DNA of 64,000 bases from Hyphomicrobiales bacterium (GCA_900471815.1 UICE01000006.1:62001-126000), one strand, 5' to 3'; shown: positions 43,489-52,423, counted from the first letter of the stretch. Notes: generated by a model from the letters alone, not told the origin. Numbers and translations: made by a program.

Positions 43489-44280
43489 TCAGATGGGCTT
43501 CTTGAGGGCTTTTACCAGTGCCTTCTGGACTGCTTCATTGCCAGCCACGATCGCTTTGCTCTCAACCACATCCTGACCGCCATTAAGGTCGGTCACATAG
43601 CCGCCAGCTTCCCGGATCATGATGATGCCTGCGCCGATATCCCAAGGGTTCAAGCCGTCCTCCCAGAAGCCGTCAAAACGTCCGGCGGCTACATAGGCGA
43701 GGTCAAGTGCAGCAGCGCCCATCCGGCGAACGCCCGAAACCTCACCCATGATGTTGCGCAATTGGAGCAGGTAGTTGCCGTGGTCGCCACGGCCAAGATG
43801 AGGAACACCTGTGCCGATGATGGAGTCCACAAGTTTTGTGCGCCCCGAAACGCGCAGCCGGCGATCATTGAGGAATGCTCCACCGCCACGTTCTGCGGTA
43901 TAAAGCTCATCCATGGCTGGATTGAAGATTACGCCGGCCACGATCTGCCCCTGACGTTCAAGCGCGATTGAAACGGCGAACATCGGGATGCCATGCAGGA
44001 AATTTGTGGTGCCGTCCAATGGATCAACCAACCAGCGATGCTGTCCGTCAGTGCCTTCGACCGCGCCGGTTTCTTCCATCAGGAAACTATAATCGGGGCG
44101 GGCACGCTTCAGCTCGGCATAGATGATTTCTTCGGCTTTCCTATCGGCCTGACTAACATAATCGCCGGGGCCTTTAAGAGATACCTGCAAATTCTGAACT
44201 TCGCCAAAATCACGAGCGAGCGACCGGCCTGCCTTCATTGCAGCCTGAACCATCACATTGAGTATCGCTGAACGCGCCAT
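43489..44280 (-). CDS. suhB: Inositol monophosphatase family protein
   Basis: A 263-residue Mg-dependent phosphatase. The three metal-site motifs are present: FLMEETGAVEG (E loop), VDPLDGTTNFLHGIP (about 86-100) and WDIGAGIIMIREAGG (about 215-230). It would dephosphorylate inositol-1-phosphate or similar compounds. In E. coli the homologue SuhB also assists rRNA transcription antitermination. It lies 72 bases downstream of efp on the same strand, a frequent arrangement in this order. Confidence 0.92.
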   Translation of the reverse strand: MARSAILNVMVQAAMKAGRSLARDFGEVQNLQVSLKGPGDYVSQADRKAEEIIYAELKRARPDYSFLMEETGAVEGTDGQHRWLVDPLDGTTNFLHGIPMFAVSIALERQGQIVAGVIFNPAMDELYTAERGGGAFLNDRRLRVSGRTKLVDSIIGTGVPHLGRGDHGNYLLQLRNIMGEVSGVRRMGAAALDLAYVAAGRFDGFWEDGLNPWDIGAGIIMIREAGGYVTDLNGGQDVVESKAIVAGNEAVQKALVKALKKPI

Positions 44281-44352
44281 TCGACTTATTTCTCCGTAGT
44301 ATAGAATGAGTGCGGCAACACGCTTTCAATGTGCTGCCGCTTGTGTCCGGTC

Positions 44353-44916
44353 TTAGTCAGCCCGACGAACATATGTCAGTTCATTGGTGTCGACGATGAT
44401 ACGTTCACCGGACGAAATGAATGGCGGCACAAGAACGCGAATTCCGTTTTCGAGGACAGCAGGCTTATAAGAGGACGCAGCGGTCTGGCCCTTGACGACA
44501 GGATCAGCTTCCGTGATTTCAAGCGTGACATAATCTGGCAGGGAAATACCAATCGGGCGCTCATCATAAAGCTCGACGGTAACCATCATGCCATCCTGAA
44601 GGAAAGCGGCGCGGTCGCCAACGAAATCTTTCTGCAGTTCCAACTGTTCGTAGCTGGCTGTGTCCATGAAGACCAGCGCATCGCCCTGTTCGTAAAGGAA
44701 GGAGAAGTCCTTCTGTTCAAGGCGAACTTTTTCAACTGTTTCAGCGGAACGGAAACGCTCGTTCAACTTTGTGCCATTGATCAGGTTCTTCAGCTCTACC
44801 TGATTATAGGCGCCGCCTTTGCCGGGTTTGACATGGTTTGTTCTGACCGCGACCCAAAGTCCGCCATCATGTTCAATCACATTGCCAGGACGGATTTCAT
44901 TACCGTTGATTTTCAT
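44353..44916 (-). CDS. efp: Elongation factor P
   Basis: A 187-residue translation factor that rescues ribosomes stalled at polyproline. Its start [19 protein letters not shown] and the tip loop HVKPGKGGA are standard, with the modifiable lysine at K33. The three beta-barrel domains are complete and it ends in [17 protein letters not shown]. Start ATG 44916 gives the normal family length; the ORF continues upstream but lacks homology. No lysyl-EF-P modification gene (epmA/epmB) lies beside it in this window. Confidence 0.96.
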   Translation of the reverse strand: MKINGNEIRPGNVIEHDGGLWVAVRTNHVKPGKGGAYNQVELKNLINGTKLNERFRSAETVEKVRLEQKDFSFLYEQGDALVFMDTASYEQLELQKDFVGDRAAFLQDGMMVTVELYDERPIGISLPDYVTLEITEADPVVKGQTAASSYKPAVLENGIRVLVPPFISSGERIIVDTNELTYVRRAD

Positions 44917-45031
44917 TTGTCTATCCGGATTGAAGTTGAGAGTTGGCGCCAACATGAAAAGCGGCGTCCAATAATGGCGCTCCAAGACCACAAATTCGCG
45001 CAATAGGCAAGCGAAAGCGCAAAAACAGCTA

Positions 45032-46102
45032 CTAACGGAGCTTATTTGCCTCGGTAATTGCTGCTTTCATCTGATCGTCATCCAGCCCATCCATGAAAGA
45101 ATTCAGATCAGGATCGTTCAGTCCGGCACGTCGTGCCACAATGTACCATGCTGCTGCCTTGATGCTGTCGCCTTCCACGCCCAAGCCATCACGATATAGT
45201 TTTGCAAGCCGTGCCTGTGCGGCAACATTGCCTCCCACCGCAGCACGAAGCATCCAGCCGAAACCGGACTTATAGTCGCGTTTGCCGCCGCGCCCTTCCA
45301 CAAGCCATGTTCCAAGGTCCATCTGGGCGGTATCATAACCCTTAATGGCAGCCTTTATCAGATATTGGCGCGCTTTAGGCTCATCGCGTTGAATCTTGAC
45401 TGTACCATTGGCTAAAATCTGGCTGACGGCATACTCGCCATCAGCGAGGCCCTTTTCTGCGGCCTGCAGGAACCACGGATAGGCATTGTCCAGCCCGGTT
45501 TCGCCCGGATGCTCCTGCATGAGAATCTGTCCAAGATTGAACTGCGCTGCGGCATTGCCCGCATTGGCTGCCGCTTTCATTAGTTCCTTGGCTTTGACGG
45601 GATCTTTAGTTGCATATTTGCCTTCAAGCAGAATGCCTGCGTAGCGAAATTGCGCTTCCGGTTGGCCCTGCTCGGCCGCCTTGGCATACCATTTTGCCGA
45701 TTCAGCAAGACTGGCGGGAACACCCAAGCCTCTGGCGAGAATATCTGCAACGAGTACCTGTGCTGTCGCATCGCCAGCTTCGGCACGCGGCATCGCCAGA
45801 TTATAGGCGGTCTTGTAAAGCCCGCGTTGATAAGCGCCAAAAGCTTCGTCTTCGGCGCCTTTACCAAAACGGGTGGGATTAATTGGTTCGGTAACGGGAG
45901 CGCCCAAAGGTTTGGGCTTATCTTGCTTGGGAGTTGTATCGGGTGATTCAAGCTGTGCGGGTGCAGGATCGGTTGGATTTTGAGCGGGGCTAGTGATGGA
46001 TGGCGATGTGTCAGGCGTTTGCTGCGCAAAACCAGAGCCTGCCAACACTGCCATCAAAGCTGCCGAAAAAAAACTTAAGAGAGCAACGCGCTTCAATTCC
46101 AT
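45032..46102 (-). CDS. Sel1-repeat (TPR-like) periplasmic protein
   Basis: A 356-residue secreted protein. An N-terminal signal peptide (about 1-26, ending GSGFAQQ) is followed by a Pro/Thr/Gln-rich linker (about 27-75) and five to six Sel1-like repeats (about 80-330), each with an A-x-x-W/Y...A...G-x-A-x-A pattern such as [22 protein letters not shown]. Such proteins act as scaffolds in the envelope, and homologues modulate exopolysaccharide or signalling. Start ATG 46102 follows AGGACTG. It is downstream of the ThiE-like gene. Confidence 0.87.
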   Translation of the reverse strand: MELKRVALLSFFSAALMAVLAGSGFAQQTPDTSPSITSPAQNPTDPAPAQLESPDTTPKQDKPKPLGAPVTEPINPTRFGKGAEDEAFGAYQRGLYKTAYNLAMPRAEAGDATAQVLVADILARGLGVPASLAESAKWYAKAAEQGQPEAQFRYAGILLEGKYATKDPVKAKELMKAAANAGNAAAQFNLGQILMQEHPGETGLDNAYPWFLQAAEKGLADGEYAVSQILANGTVKIQRDEPKARQYLIKAAIKGYDTAQMDLGTWLVEGRGGKRDYKSGFGWMLRAAVGGNVAAQARLAKLYRDGLGVEGDSIKAAAWYIVARRAGLNDPDLNSFMDGLDDDQMKAAITEANKLR

Positions 46103-46121
46103 CAGTCCTGCTTCGCTTTCA

Positions 46122-46784
46122 TCAGTTTCCGTCTTCAAATGCGGGTGCGTGCTCGTCAAGCAGGCGATTGGCCTCTTTAATCGCTGCGGCAGGGTCCGCA
46201 CCGTCGAATATCGCGGCACCCAAAGCAATAAATTCGGCGCGCGTGGCAACTGCATCCGGGATGCTTTCCAGCGTGTTCCCCGCCTGGATGATGCAGGGGA
46301 TTTCCACCATCGACGCCCACCAGTCAGCCAGATCAATATTTCGCGGATGCGCTTCCGGTTTATTGTCGGCACCAATTTTGCCGAAAAGCACATAGTCTGG
46401 AGCTGCCTCGCCAATTTCAAGCGCGGTGTGCCGGTTTTTGATGTTGCCTGTCCCAACGATCATCTTGGGCGAAAGCCGCGTAATAGTGTCGGCAAGCTCG
46501 GCAACGGGGCCTTCAAAATGCAACCCATCAGCTTTGACCCGGCCCGCAATCTGGGTGTTGCCAACAATAATGGCAGCCGCTCCCGATTCCTGAATCAGTG
46601 GAACCGCAGCCTCGGCCAAATTCTGGAATGTGGTTTCGTCCATTTCATAGGGAGGCAACAGCACCGAAGCCACGTCACCGCCACTCAGCGCCGCGCCGAG
46701 TTTTGCTACAAGCTCGTTGACACTGGCTGCATTGGGCGCAACCAGAACAATACGGCAACGCTTTAGATTCGGTTCGCTGTTCAT
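46122..46784 (-). CDS. Thiamine-phosphate-synthase-like protein
   Basis: A 220-residue TIM-barrel protein similar to ThiE/TenI. The phosphate-binding and pyrimidine-binding positions are altered: GLHFEGPV instead of the usual GVHLGQ, and CIIQAGNT instead of a PVxAIGGI loop. It may therefore not catalyse thiamine phosphate formation, or it may use a related substrate. It has a DYVLFGKIGADNK strand that is family-like. No other thiamine gene is nearby. Start ATG 46784 is the only good one; the gene is upstream of the Sel1-repeat gene. Confidence 0.75.
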   Translation of the reverse strand: MNSEPNLKRCRIVLVAPNAASVNELVAKLGAALSGGDVASVLLPPYEMDETTFQNLAEAAVPLIQESGAAAIIVGNTQIAGRVKADGLHFEGPVAELADTITRLSPKMIVGTGNIKNRHTALEIGEAAPDYVLFGKIGADNKPEAHPRNIDLADWWASMVEIPCIIQAGNTLESIPDAVATRAEFIALGAAIFDGADPAAAIKEANRLLDEHAPAFEDGN

Positions 46785-46985
46785 CTGTTACCCCGACTAT
46801 CGTTCTTCTTTAACTGTTAAATCATGATCGAATTCGGGCATAAAGGATGGTGTGTGCTTTGAACAGACCCTGCGCGGTTTCTGAAAACGGCAAGTTGATT
46901 TTTTTCGGTGATTTTCCGGAGAAAGCATTTCTCAATATCTGCGATCAGGATTAAGACAAATCTCCTCTCTACGGGTCTTCCTGCC

Positions 46986-47759
46986 ATGTCCGATCTTTTA
47001 TTGAACCCTTGGTTCTATGCCGCTGCCGTGCCTGCGACTATTCTGATAGGATTGTCAAAAGGCGGTCTTGGTGGCGCTATGGGGCAAGTGGGCGTGCCGC
47101 TCATGGCTTTGGTCATGCCGCCGGTTCAGGCCGCAGCAATCATGTTGCCCATACTGATCGTCATGGATGTTGCCAGCCTCTGGTCATGGCGCGGCCACAG
47201 CGATGCTAAAACGCTCAAGCTGATGCTGCCAGGCGGCTTGCTTGGCATTGGAATCGGCTGGCTGACGGCTTCTGTCGTAACTGACGACATGGTTAAACTT
47301 ATCGTCGGCCTGGTCGCGATCATCTTTTTTGCGCGATATGTTTTTGCCAGCGCTGAACGGCGAGCCAAGGCGCAGCCTCACAATACGATAGCAGCGACTT
47401 TCTGGTCAGCCATAGCCGGGTTCACAAGTTTTGTCGCTCATGCCGGGGGGCCGCCCTATCAGGTTTACGCTCTCCCTCTGCGTCAAGATCCCAAAGTTTA
47501 TAATGGTACCAGCGTGATTTTCTTCGCTGTCGTGAATGCGGTGAAAGTCATACCATATTTCGCGCTTGGGCAATTTGATGCGACGAATCTTGAAGCATCG
47601 GCGGTTCTCATGCCGCTAGCGCCACTGGCGACTTTTGCGGGAGCATGGATCGTCAAACGCATGCGGCCGGAGGTGTTTTACCCCTTCATGTATGGGATGA
47701 TTTTGCTGATGGGGCTCAAGTTAACATACGACGGAATTGCCTCGTTGTTATATTCGTGA
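46986..47759 (+). CDS. TSUP (TauE/SafE) family transporter
   Basis: A 257-residue membrane protein with about eight helices in two repeats. It opens with ATILIGLSKGGLGGAMGQVGVPLMAL and has a second GFTSFVAHAGGPPYQVYALP repeat, both characteristic of the sulfite/organosulfur exporter family. Start ATG 46986 is at the usual family position; the in-frame extension to 46908 is not conserved. The substrate is unknown (sulfite, sulfoacetate, or others). It is divergent from the ThiE-like gene. Confidence 0.9.
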   Translation: MSDLLLNPWFYAAAVPATILIGLSKGGLGGAMGQVGVPLMALVMPPVQAAAIMLPILIVMDVASLWSWRGHSDAKTLKLMLPGGLLGIGIGWLTASVVTDDMVKLIVGLVAIIFFARYVFASAERRAKAQPHNTIAATFWSAIAGFTSFVAHAGGPPYQVYALPLRQDPKVYNGTSVIFFAVVNAVKVIPYFALGQFDATNLEASAVLMPLAPLATFAGAWIVKRMRPEVFYPFMYGMILLMGLKLTYDGIASLLYS

Positions 47760-47893
47760 ACCAAAGTTGATCGGCGCTGCCGCAACTTTTGCCTTACCTA
47801 GGCATTATCAAATCGCAACTGCCCAAATGAGTCGTTCCCAAAGAGGCCGGGAACGCAATGCTTGCATAGTATTGATAGGAAATGGTGAATTTC

Positions 47894-49075
47894 ATGACAC
47901 AGTCCCTGACAAAACAGCGGGATACCCGCATTGACGTCTTTCGGGCTTTGGCGCTGCTGACCATTTTCGTCAATCACATTCCGGGCACTATTTTCGAACA
48001 TTTGACGCATAAGAATCTGGGATTCTCCGATTCCGCAGAGGCATTCGTTCTGATTTCAGGTATCGCTGTTGGTTTAGCTTACGGCTCCAAGTTCGAGCCA
48101 GGCAATCGTATGCTTATGACATTGAAGGCTTGGCGGCGCGCGGCCACGCTCTACAGCACACACATTCTGACCACGATAGCGACGCTCACCGTTTTCTGTG
48201 CCGCAGGCCTTTATTTGAAGCGTCCTGAATTCATGTCCTTTATCAATATCGGACCGCTGATGGATCAGCCTGCAAAGGCGCTGATCGGGCTGGCAACGAT
48301 GGGCCATCAGCTAGGCTATAATAATATTCTTTCCATGTATGGCGTGCTGCTTTTGATGCTGCCATTGTTCTTGGTAATTGGCAGCATCAGTCTGAGCGCC
48401 ATGATTGGTGTTTCGGGCGTGCTGTGGCTGGTTTCAGGTATCTATCAGATCGCACCACCAAACTATCCGACGGATGGCGTGTGGTTCCTCAATCCGCTGT
48501 CGTGGCAATTCCTGTTCGTCATCGGTATTGCGGGTGTCATGCATGTTCGTCGTGGCGGCGCCATTGCCTTCAACAAATATCTGTTTGGTCTGTCGATCGC
48601 TTATATTCTGATCGCGCTGGTTTGGGTGCGCTGGCCGCTTTGGGGCGTGGATACGTCGCTTGGACTGCCCATGGTTCTGACAGGCTTTGACAAGACATTC
48701 TTGTCTTTGACCCGCTTGGCTCATGTTCTGGCGCTTGCTTATGTGATCGTCTCGGTGCCTGCGCTTTCCAATCTTGCACGCACCTCGCAGGATCATCCAC
48801 TAGCGATCCTGGGTAAACATTCACTGCCAGTGTTTGTGGCAGGGACGATCCTTGCCATGGTTGCGCAGGTCGTCAAGGTCATGAACCCAGGTGGACTGCT
48901 GGATGACACATTGCTGGTCGCCAGTGGTATCATGGCCCAATTTGCCCTTGCCTATTATCTGGAATGGTTGCCCCGCATTGGTTGGGGCGGGCGTCCGGTT
49001 CAAAAACCGAGTCCGGCAAAACCTGTGCTGGTCGGAAAAACCATGGCCGTGACCACTTTGAAGGCCGTGACATAA
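47894..49075 (+). CDS. OpgC-domain membrane acyltransferase
   Basis: A 393-residue protein with about ten membrane helices. The TRIDVFRALALLTIFVNHIPG opening (about 11-31) carries the Arg and His of OpgC/MdoC-type acyltransferases, and SDSAEAFVLISGIAVGLAYG follows. OpgC-type enzymes succinylate periplasmic glucans; in this order cyclic beta-glucans are likely substrates. I set the start at ATG 47894 (after GGTGA); ATG 47882 is also possible. A hairpin lies about 50 bases downstream of the stop. Confidence 0.87.
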   Translation: MTQSLTKQRDTRIDVFRALALLTIFVNHIPGTIFEHLTHKNLGFSDSAEAFVLISGIAVGLAYGSKFEPGNRMLMTLKAWRRAATLYSTHILTTIATLTVFCAAGLYLKRPEFMSFINIGPLMDQPAKALIGLATMGHQLGYNNILSMYGVLLLMLPLFLVIGSISLSAMIGVSGVLWLVSGIYQIAPPNYPTDGVWFLNPLSWQFLFVIGIAGVMHVRRGGAIAFNKYLFGLSIAYILIALVWVRWPLWGVDTSLGLPMVLTGFDKTFLSLTRLAHVLALAYVIVSVPALSNLARTSQDHPLAILGKHSLPVFVAGTILAMVAQVVKVMNPGGLLDDTLLVASGIMAQFALAYYLEWLPRIGWGGRPVQKPSPAKPVLVGKTMAVTTLKAVT

Positions 49076-49127
49076 GCAGCCAAGCCCAATCAGATCGCGC
49101 TCGTAATTTTGTTGCGAGCGTGGCCAC

Positions 49128-49187
49128 TAGAGCCTTTCCTGTTTAACTAGAAACAGAACTGCTTCTATTTAAGCAGGAAAGGCTCTA
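49128..49187. repeat. Long inverted repeat after the OpgC-like gene; one of two related elements
   Basis: Perfect 14-base arms TAGAGCCTTTCCTG (49128-49141) and CAGGAAAGGCTCTA (49174-49187) with a 32-base spacer that contains a further AGAA/TTCT pairing. The left half, including the TTTAACTAGAA block, is similar to 63751-63784, so this looks like a dispersed palindromic element. It may also act as the terminator for the OpgC-like gene. Confidence 0.65.
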
Positions 49188-49243
49188 TCCCCCGCCGACA
49201 AAGCTAAGTTAAGATGGCTTCATCGTTGTGGGAGGCGACCTGT

Positions 49244-50893
49244 ATGGGCAATATTTTCGAGCAGGATCTGGATCGCAACCCGGCAAACCATCAGCCGTTG
49301 ACGCCGCTTTCCTATCTGGAGCGTGCGGCGCGTGTTTATCCTGGCAGAATTGCCATAATCCATGGCTCGCAAAAGACTGATTACGGCACTTTTTATCGAC
49401 GGACGCGCCAACTTGCTTCCGCCTTAGCCCACAAGGGCATCGGTAAAGGTGACACCATTACGGTGATGCTCTCCAACACGCCGCCTATGCTTGAAGCACA
49501 TTTTGGCGTGCCTATGACAAAAGCCGTATTGCACTCACTGAACACGCGGCTGGACCCGGCGATTATTGCTTTTCAACTCGACCATGCGGAAACGAAGATC
49601 GCGATTGTCGATACCGAGTTTTCAAAGGTATTCAACGAAGCGCTCAAGCTGGCGAAGGTTAAGCCGATTGTCATTGATTTCGTGGATACGGAATATGCCG
49701 AGGATGCGCCTCATGCACAGGGACCCAGGATTGGCGAACTGGACTATGAGGCTTTCGTTCAAAGCGGCGATCCGGACTATCTCTGGTCGATGCCTGATGA
49801 TGAGTGGGATGCAATAACGCTCAATTATACATCCGGCACCACGGGCAATCCCAAGGGTGTGGTATATCATCATCGCGGCGCAGCCTTGATGGGTTATGGC
49901 AATATTGTTGCCTCAGGGCTCGGGCGTTATCCCGTTTATCTCTGGACGTTGCCAATGTTTCATTGCAACGGCTGGTGCTTCCCCTGGACGTTGGCGTTAC
50001 AGTTCGGGACCCATGTCTGTCTTCGCTGGGTCAGGGCAAAGCCGATTTACGATGCGATTGCCGATCATGGCGTCACGCATCTTTGTGGCGCACCCGTTGT
50101 CATGTCGACCTTAATCAATGCCGCCGAGAGCGATAAAAGGACATTCCCCCAGACGGTTTCGTTTAACACCGCGGCAGCTTCGCCGCCTGAATCCATACTG
50201 GCCGGTATGGCAGAGGCAGGGTTTGAAGTGACGCATCTTTATGGGCTTACGGAGACCTATGGCCCTGCGGTGGTGAATGAGTGGCAGGATGAATGGAACC
50301 TGCTTTCTCCGTCGTCACAGGCTGTCAAGAAATCCCGGCAAGGGGTCCGTTATACAGCGCTGGAGAACCTTGCAGTGCTCGATCCGGAAACCATGGAGCC
50401 AATGCCGGCAGATGGCGAAACTATTGGCGAGGTCATGTTTCGCGGCAATATCGTTATGAAAGGTTATTTGAAAAATCGCCAAGCAAGTGATGAAGCCTTT
50501 GCGGGCGGATGGTTTCATTCGGGCGATTTGGGCGTGACCTATCCGGATGGGTATATTCAACTTAAGGATCGTTCCAAGGACATCATTATCTCGGGCGGAG
50601 AGAATATTTCCTCCATAGAAGTAGAAGACGCGCTCTATAAATTTCCGGGTGTGGGTGCCTGTGCCGTAGTGGCCCGACTTGATGAAAAGTGGGGCGAAAC
50701 CCCCTTGGCTTTTGTCGAAATGAAACAGGGATATACAGCGACTGCCGAGCAGTTGATGGCTCATTGTAAAGGGTTGCTGGCGGGCTATAAATGTCCCAGG
50801 CATGTGGTGTTTGAGGAAATACCCAAAACATCAACCGGCAAAATCCAAAAGTTTGAATTGCGCAAAAGGGCACGTGAAATAGGTGATCTGTAA
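49244..50893 (+). CDS. Acyl-CoA synthetase (AMP-forming), AlkK/FadD-like
   Basis: A 549-residue adenylate-forming enzyme that activates medium- or long-chain fatty acids with ATP and CoA. Motifs are the P-loop LNYTSGTTGNPKGVVYHHRG (about 188-207), HLYGLTETYGP, GWFHSGDLGVTYPDGYIQLKDR, and the C-terminal lysine in PKTSTGKIQK. Start ATG 49244 follows GGGAGGCGACCTG; the ORF begins 30 bases earlier without support. It is a single gene, with a long intergenic region downstream. Confidence 0.93.
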   Translation: MGNIFEQDLDRNPANHQPLTPLSYLERAARVYPGRIAIIHGSQKTDYGTFYRRTRQLASALAHKGIGKGDTITVMLSNTPPMLEAHFGVPMTKAVLHSLNTRLDPAIIAFQLDHAETKIAIVDTEFSKVFNEALKLAKVKPIVIDFVDTEYAEDAPHAQGPRIGELDYEAFVQSGDPDYLWSMPDDEWDAITLNYTSGTTGNPKGVVYHHRGAALMGYGNIVASGLGRYPVYLWTLPMFHCNGWCFPWTLALQFGTHVCLRWVRAKPIYDAIADHGVTHLCGAPVVMSTLINAAESDKRTFPQTVSFNTAAASPPESILAGMAEAGFEVTHLYGLTETYGPAVVNEWQDEWNLLSPSSQAVKKSRQGVRYTALENLAVLDPETMEPMPADGETIGEVMFRGNIVMKGYLKNRQASDEAFAGGWFHSGDLGVTYPDGYIQLKDRSKDIIISGGENISSIEVEDALYKFPGVGACAVVARLDEKWGETPLAFVEMKQGYTATAEQLMAHCKGLLAGYKCPRHVVFEEIPKTSTGKIQKFELRKRAREIGDL

Positions 50894-50944
50894 CCAGCAG
50901 CAACGAATGCAGCTTTTTAGGCAAATTTTCTCGACTTGTTCCGG

Positions 50945-50959
50945 TTAACCACTCGTTAA
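50945..50959 (+). promoter_or_regulatory. CtrA box in front of a probable small RNA
   Basis: TTAACCACTCGTTAA matches the CtrA consensus TTAA-N7-TTAA exactly, including the TTAACC form. It lies about 12 bases before a TATAAA (50971-50976), the position (over the -35 region) from which CtrA activates promoters. Confidence 0.75.
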
Positions 50960-50982
50960 GCATTACAATCTATAAATAAGTC

Positions 50983-51081
50983 ATCCAGTTTTCTGGATTC
51001 TTACCAAGTGGTTTGGCCACTTTGTTTGACGCCTCCCTGTTAGACTCCTGAGAGCCGCCTCGTTTTTGCGGCTCTTTTTTT
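50983..51081 (+). ncRNA. Probable CtrA-driven small RNA with three hairpins
   Basis: A gene-free stretch of about 99 bases begins 7 bases after TATAAA. Hairpin 1 is ATCCAG-TTTT-CTGGAT (50983-50998); hairpin 2 is AAGTGG-TTTGG-CCACTT (51006-51022); then a single-stranded C/T-rich region with CCTCCC (51032-51037) and CTCCT; and finally a strong rho-independent terminator (51051-51081). This layout, with exposed anti-Shine-Dalgarno pyrimidine motifs, is typical of Hfq-dependent trans-acting small RNAs. No ORF with coding character fits. It may belong to the known cell-cycle small RNAs of rhizobia such as EcpR1, which I could not test. Confidence 0.65.
51051..51081 (+). terminator. Rho-independent terminator of the small RNA
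   Basis: AGAGCCGC (51051-51058) and GCGGCTCT (51068-51075) arms with a 9-base loop, followed by six further T residues. Confidence 0.9.
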
Positions 51082-51120
51082 ATGTTTATATCCTCTGTCC
51101 ATTCGCTGATCGCCCTGCCG

Positions 51121-51135
51121 TTAACCCTTTATTAA
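51121..51135 (+). promoter_or_regulatory. CtrA box upstream of rcdA
   Basis: TTAACCCTTTATTAA is an exact TTAA-N7-TTAA match, again in the TTAACC form, about 155 bases before the rcdA start. It lies downstream of the small-RNA terminator, so it belongs to rcdA rather than to the small RNA. Confidence 0.72.
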
Positions 51136-51290
51136 GGATAAACTTGCGTCACTGTGCACATACGGGCAGGTTGCGGGGATTACTGCCCGCCGACCGTTGT
51201 GCTGTTCCGGCTCCTCCTTCAGTAAGGGGCTACTGCTTTGACGAAAATAGCGGATTGCGGCAGCGCATATTTTAGATGACAGGGCATATG

Positions 51291-51821
51291 ATGGGTGAAC
51301 AGGAATTCAAGGCAGACAACACGATCCGGCTTGCAGATCGTATGGTTCGCTCCGAAAGTTTCAATCACATCTACGATGAAGGAATGAACCTTGTTGAGGA
51401 GGCGGCGGCCTATCTTGACGGCGAGGGTCGCGAGGCCGCGCGTCGGCTTTCACGGACCGCAGCCACGCTTTACGCTGCCGAATCGATGCGTTTGACGACA
51501 CGCTTGATGCAGGTCGCTTCATGGCTTTTGCTGCAAAGGGCGTCGCGCAGTGGCGAGATGACGCTTGAACAAGTCATGTCAGAAAAAGCCAAGGTTCGGC
51601 TTGATACGGATTCGGCACCTGAAACAGTGGAGGGCTGGGATGAGATTCCGCTTTCCTACTGCGATATTGTTCATCGTTCATTGAGGCTGCAAGCGCGCGT
51701 TCGCCAGATGGATGATGAAATCTACAATGACGGAGCGGGCATTGAGCATGATCGCTTCATGTCGACGAATCCCGTGTCGGATCAGATCAGCCTTTTGGCA
51801 ACTGCTTTCGGGCATCGATAA
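51291..51821 (+). CDS. rcdA: RcdA-like regulator of CtrA degradation (DUF1465)
   Basis: A 176-residue helical protein matching the DUF1465 family, whose studied member is Caulobacter RcdA, an adaptor that links PopA and CpdR to ClpXP for degradation of CtrA and other substrates. The sequence has FNHIYDEGMNLVEEAAAYLDG and ATLYAAESMRLTTRLMQVASWLL, the three-helix-bundle core. The start was placed at 51291 (AGGG six bases before it); 51276 and 51288 are alternative ATG codons. It has a CtrA box upstream, so a feedback loop is likely. The ruvCAB genes follow. Confidence 0.8.
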   Translation: MGEQEFKADNTIRLADRMVRSESFNHIYDEGMNLVEEAAAYLDGEGREAARRLSRTAATLYAAESMRLTTRLMQVASWLLLQRASRSGEMTLEQVMSEKAKVRLDTDSAPETVEGWDEIPLSYCDIVHRSLRLQARVRQMDDEIYNDGAGIEHDRFMSTNPVSDQISLLATAFGHR

Positions 51822-51836
51822 TTTTTCCAACGTTTG

Positions 51837-51851
51837 TTTCGCTTTTGTTCA
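51837..51851 (+). promoter_or_regulatory. LexA-like box in front of ruvCAB
   Basis: GTTT-CGCTTTT-GTTC differs by one base from the alphaproteobacterial LexA site GTTC-N7-GTTC, with the usual T-rich spacer. It lies 45 bases before the ruvC start. The ruv genes are often in the SOS regulon. Confidence 0.6.
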
Positions 51852-51861
51852 CCTTTGTGCT

Positions 51862-51878
51862 GTCATGTTAAATGACAC
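51862..51878. repeat. Palindrome just upstream of ruvC
   Basis: TGTCAT-GTTAA-ATGACA, perfect 6-base arms with a 5-base spacer, 17 bases before the ruvC start. It could be an operator or a weak mRNA hairpin. Confidence 0.4.
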
Positions 51879-51895
51879 GCAGATAAGGTTTGGCA

Positions 51896-52423
51896 ATGAA
51901 AGAAGCGATTCGCATCATCGGTATTGATCCCGGCCTCCGCCGCACAGGCTGGGGCATCATTGAAACGCTGGGTAATTCGCTGCGTTTCGTTGCTTCCGGG
52001 ACGATTTTGTCCGATGCGAAACTTGATCTCGCCTCCCGGCTTTGCCAGTTGCATGATGGGCTTGCCGGTGTCATCCACGATCAGAAACCGCACGAGTCGG
52101 CTGTCGAGCACACTTTCGTCAACAAGGACGCGACTGCTACGCTGAAACTGGGGCAGGCACGAGGGATTGCTCTTCTCGTTCCCGCGCTTGCAGGACTGAA
52201 GGTTGCGGAATACGCTCCCAACGCTGTCAAGAAAGCCGTCATCGGTGTCGGCCATGGCGAGAAGAAGCAAATTCATATGATGGTCAAGGTTTTGATGCCG
52301 AAGGCAATGTTCGATACGGATGATGCGGCCGATGCTATAGCCGTCGCCATTTGCCATGCACATCACCGACAGAGCGCAATCGGCCGTCTTTTGATCGAAC
52401 AAAAATTGGCGGCAATGGCATGA
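51896..52423 (+). CDS. ruvC: Crossover junction endodeoxyribonuclease RuvC
   Basis: A 175-residue Holliday-junction resolvase. The catalytic acidic residues are D11 in [15 protein letters not shown]71 in SAVEHTFVN, and D143/D146 in [10 protein letters not shown]. Start ATG 51896 follows AAGG by 7 bases. It overlaps ruvA by 4 bases (ATGA), and ruvB follows, so ruvCAB is one operon with a LexA-like site at its front. Confidence 0.96.
   Translation: MKEAIRIIGIDPGLRRTGWGIIETLGNSLRFVASGTILSDAKLDLASRLCQLHDGLAGVIHDQKPHESAVEHTFVNKDATATLKLGQARGIALLVPALAGLKVAEYAPNAVKKAVIGVGHGEKKQIHMMVKVLMPKAMFDTDDAADAIAVAICHAHHRQSAIGRLLIEQKLAAMA

Noticed and set aside
46805-46825. TTAACTGTTAA as a CtrA box upstream of the TSUP gene
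   Set aside because: The spacer is three bases, not seven.
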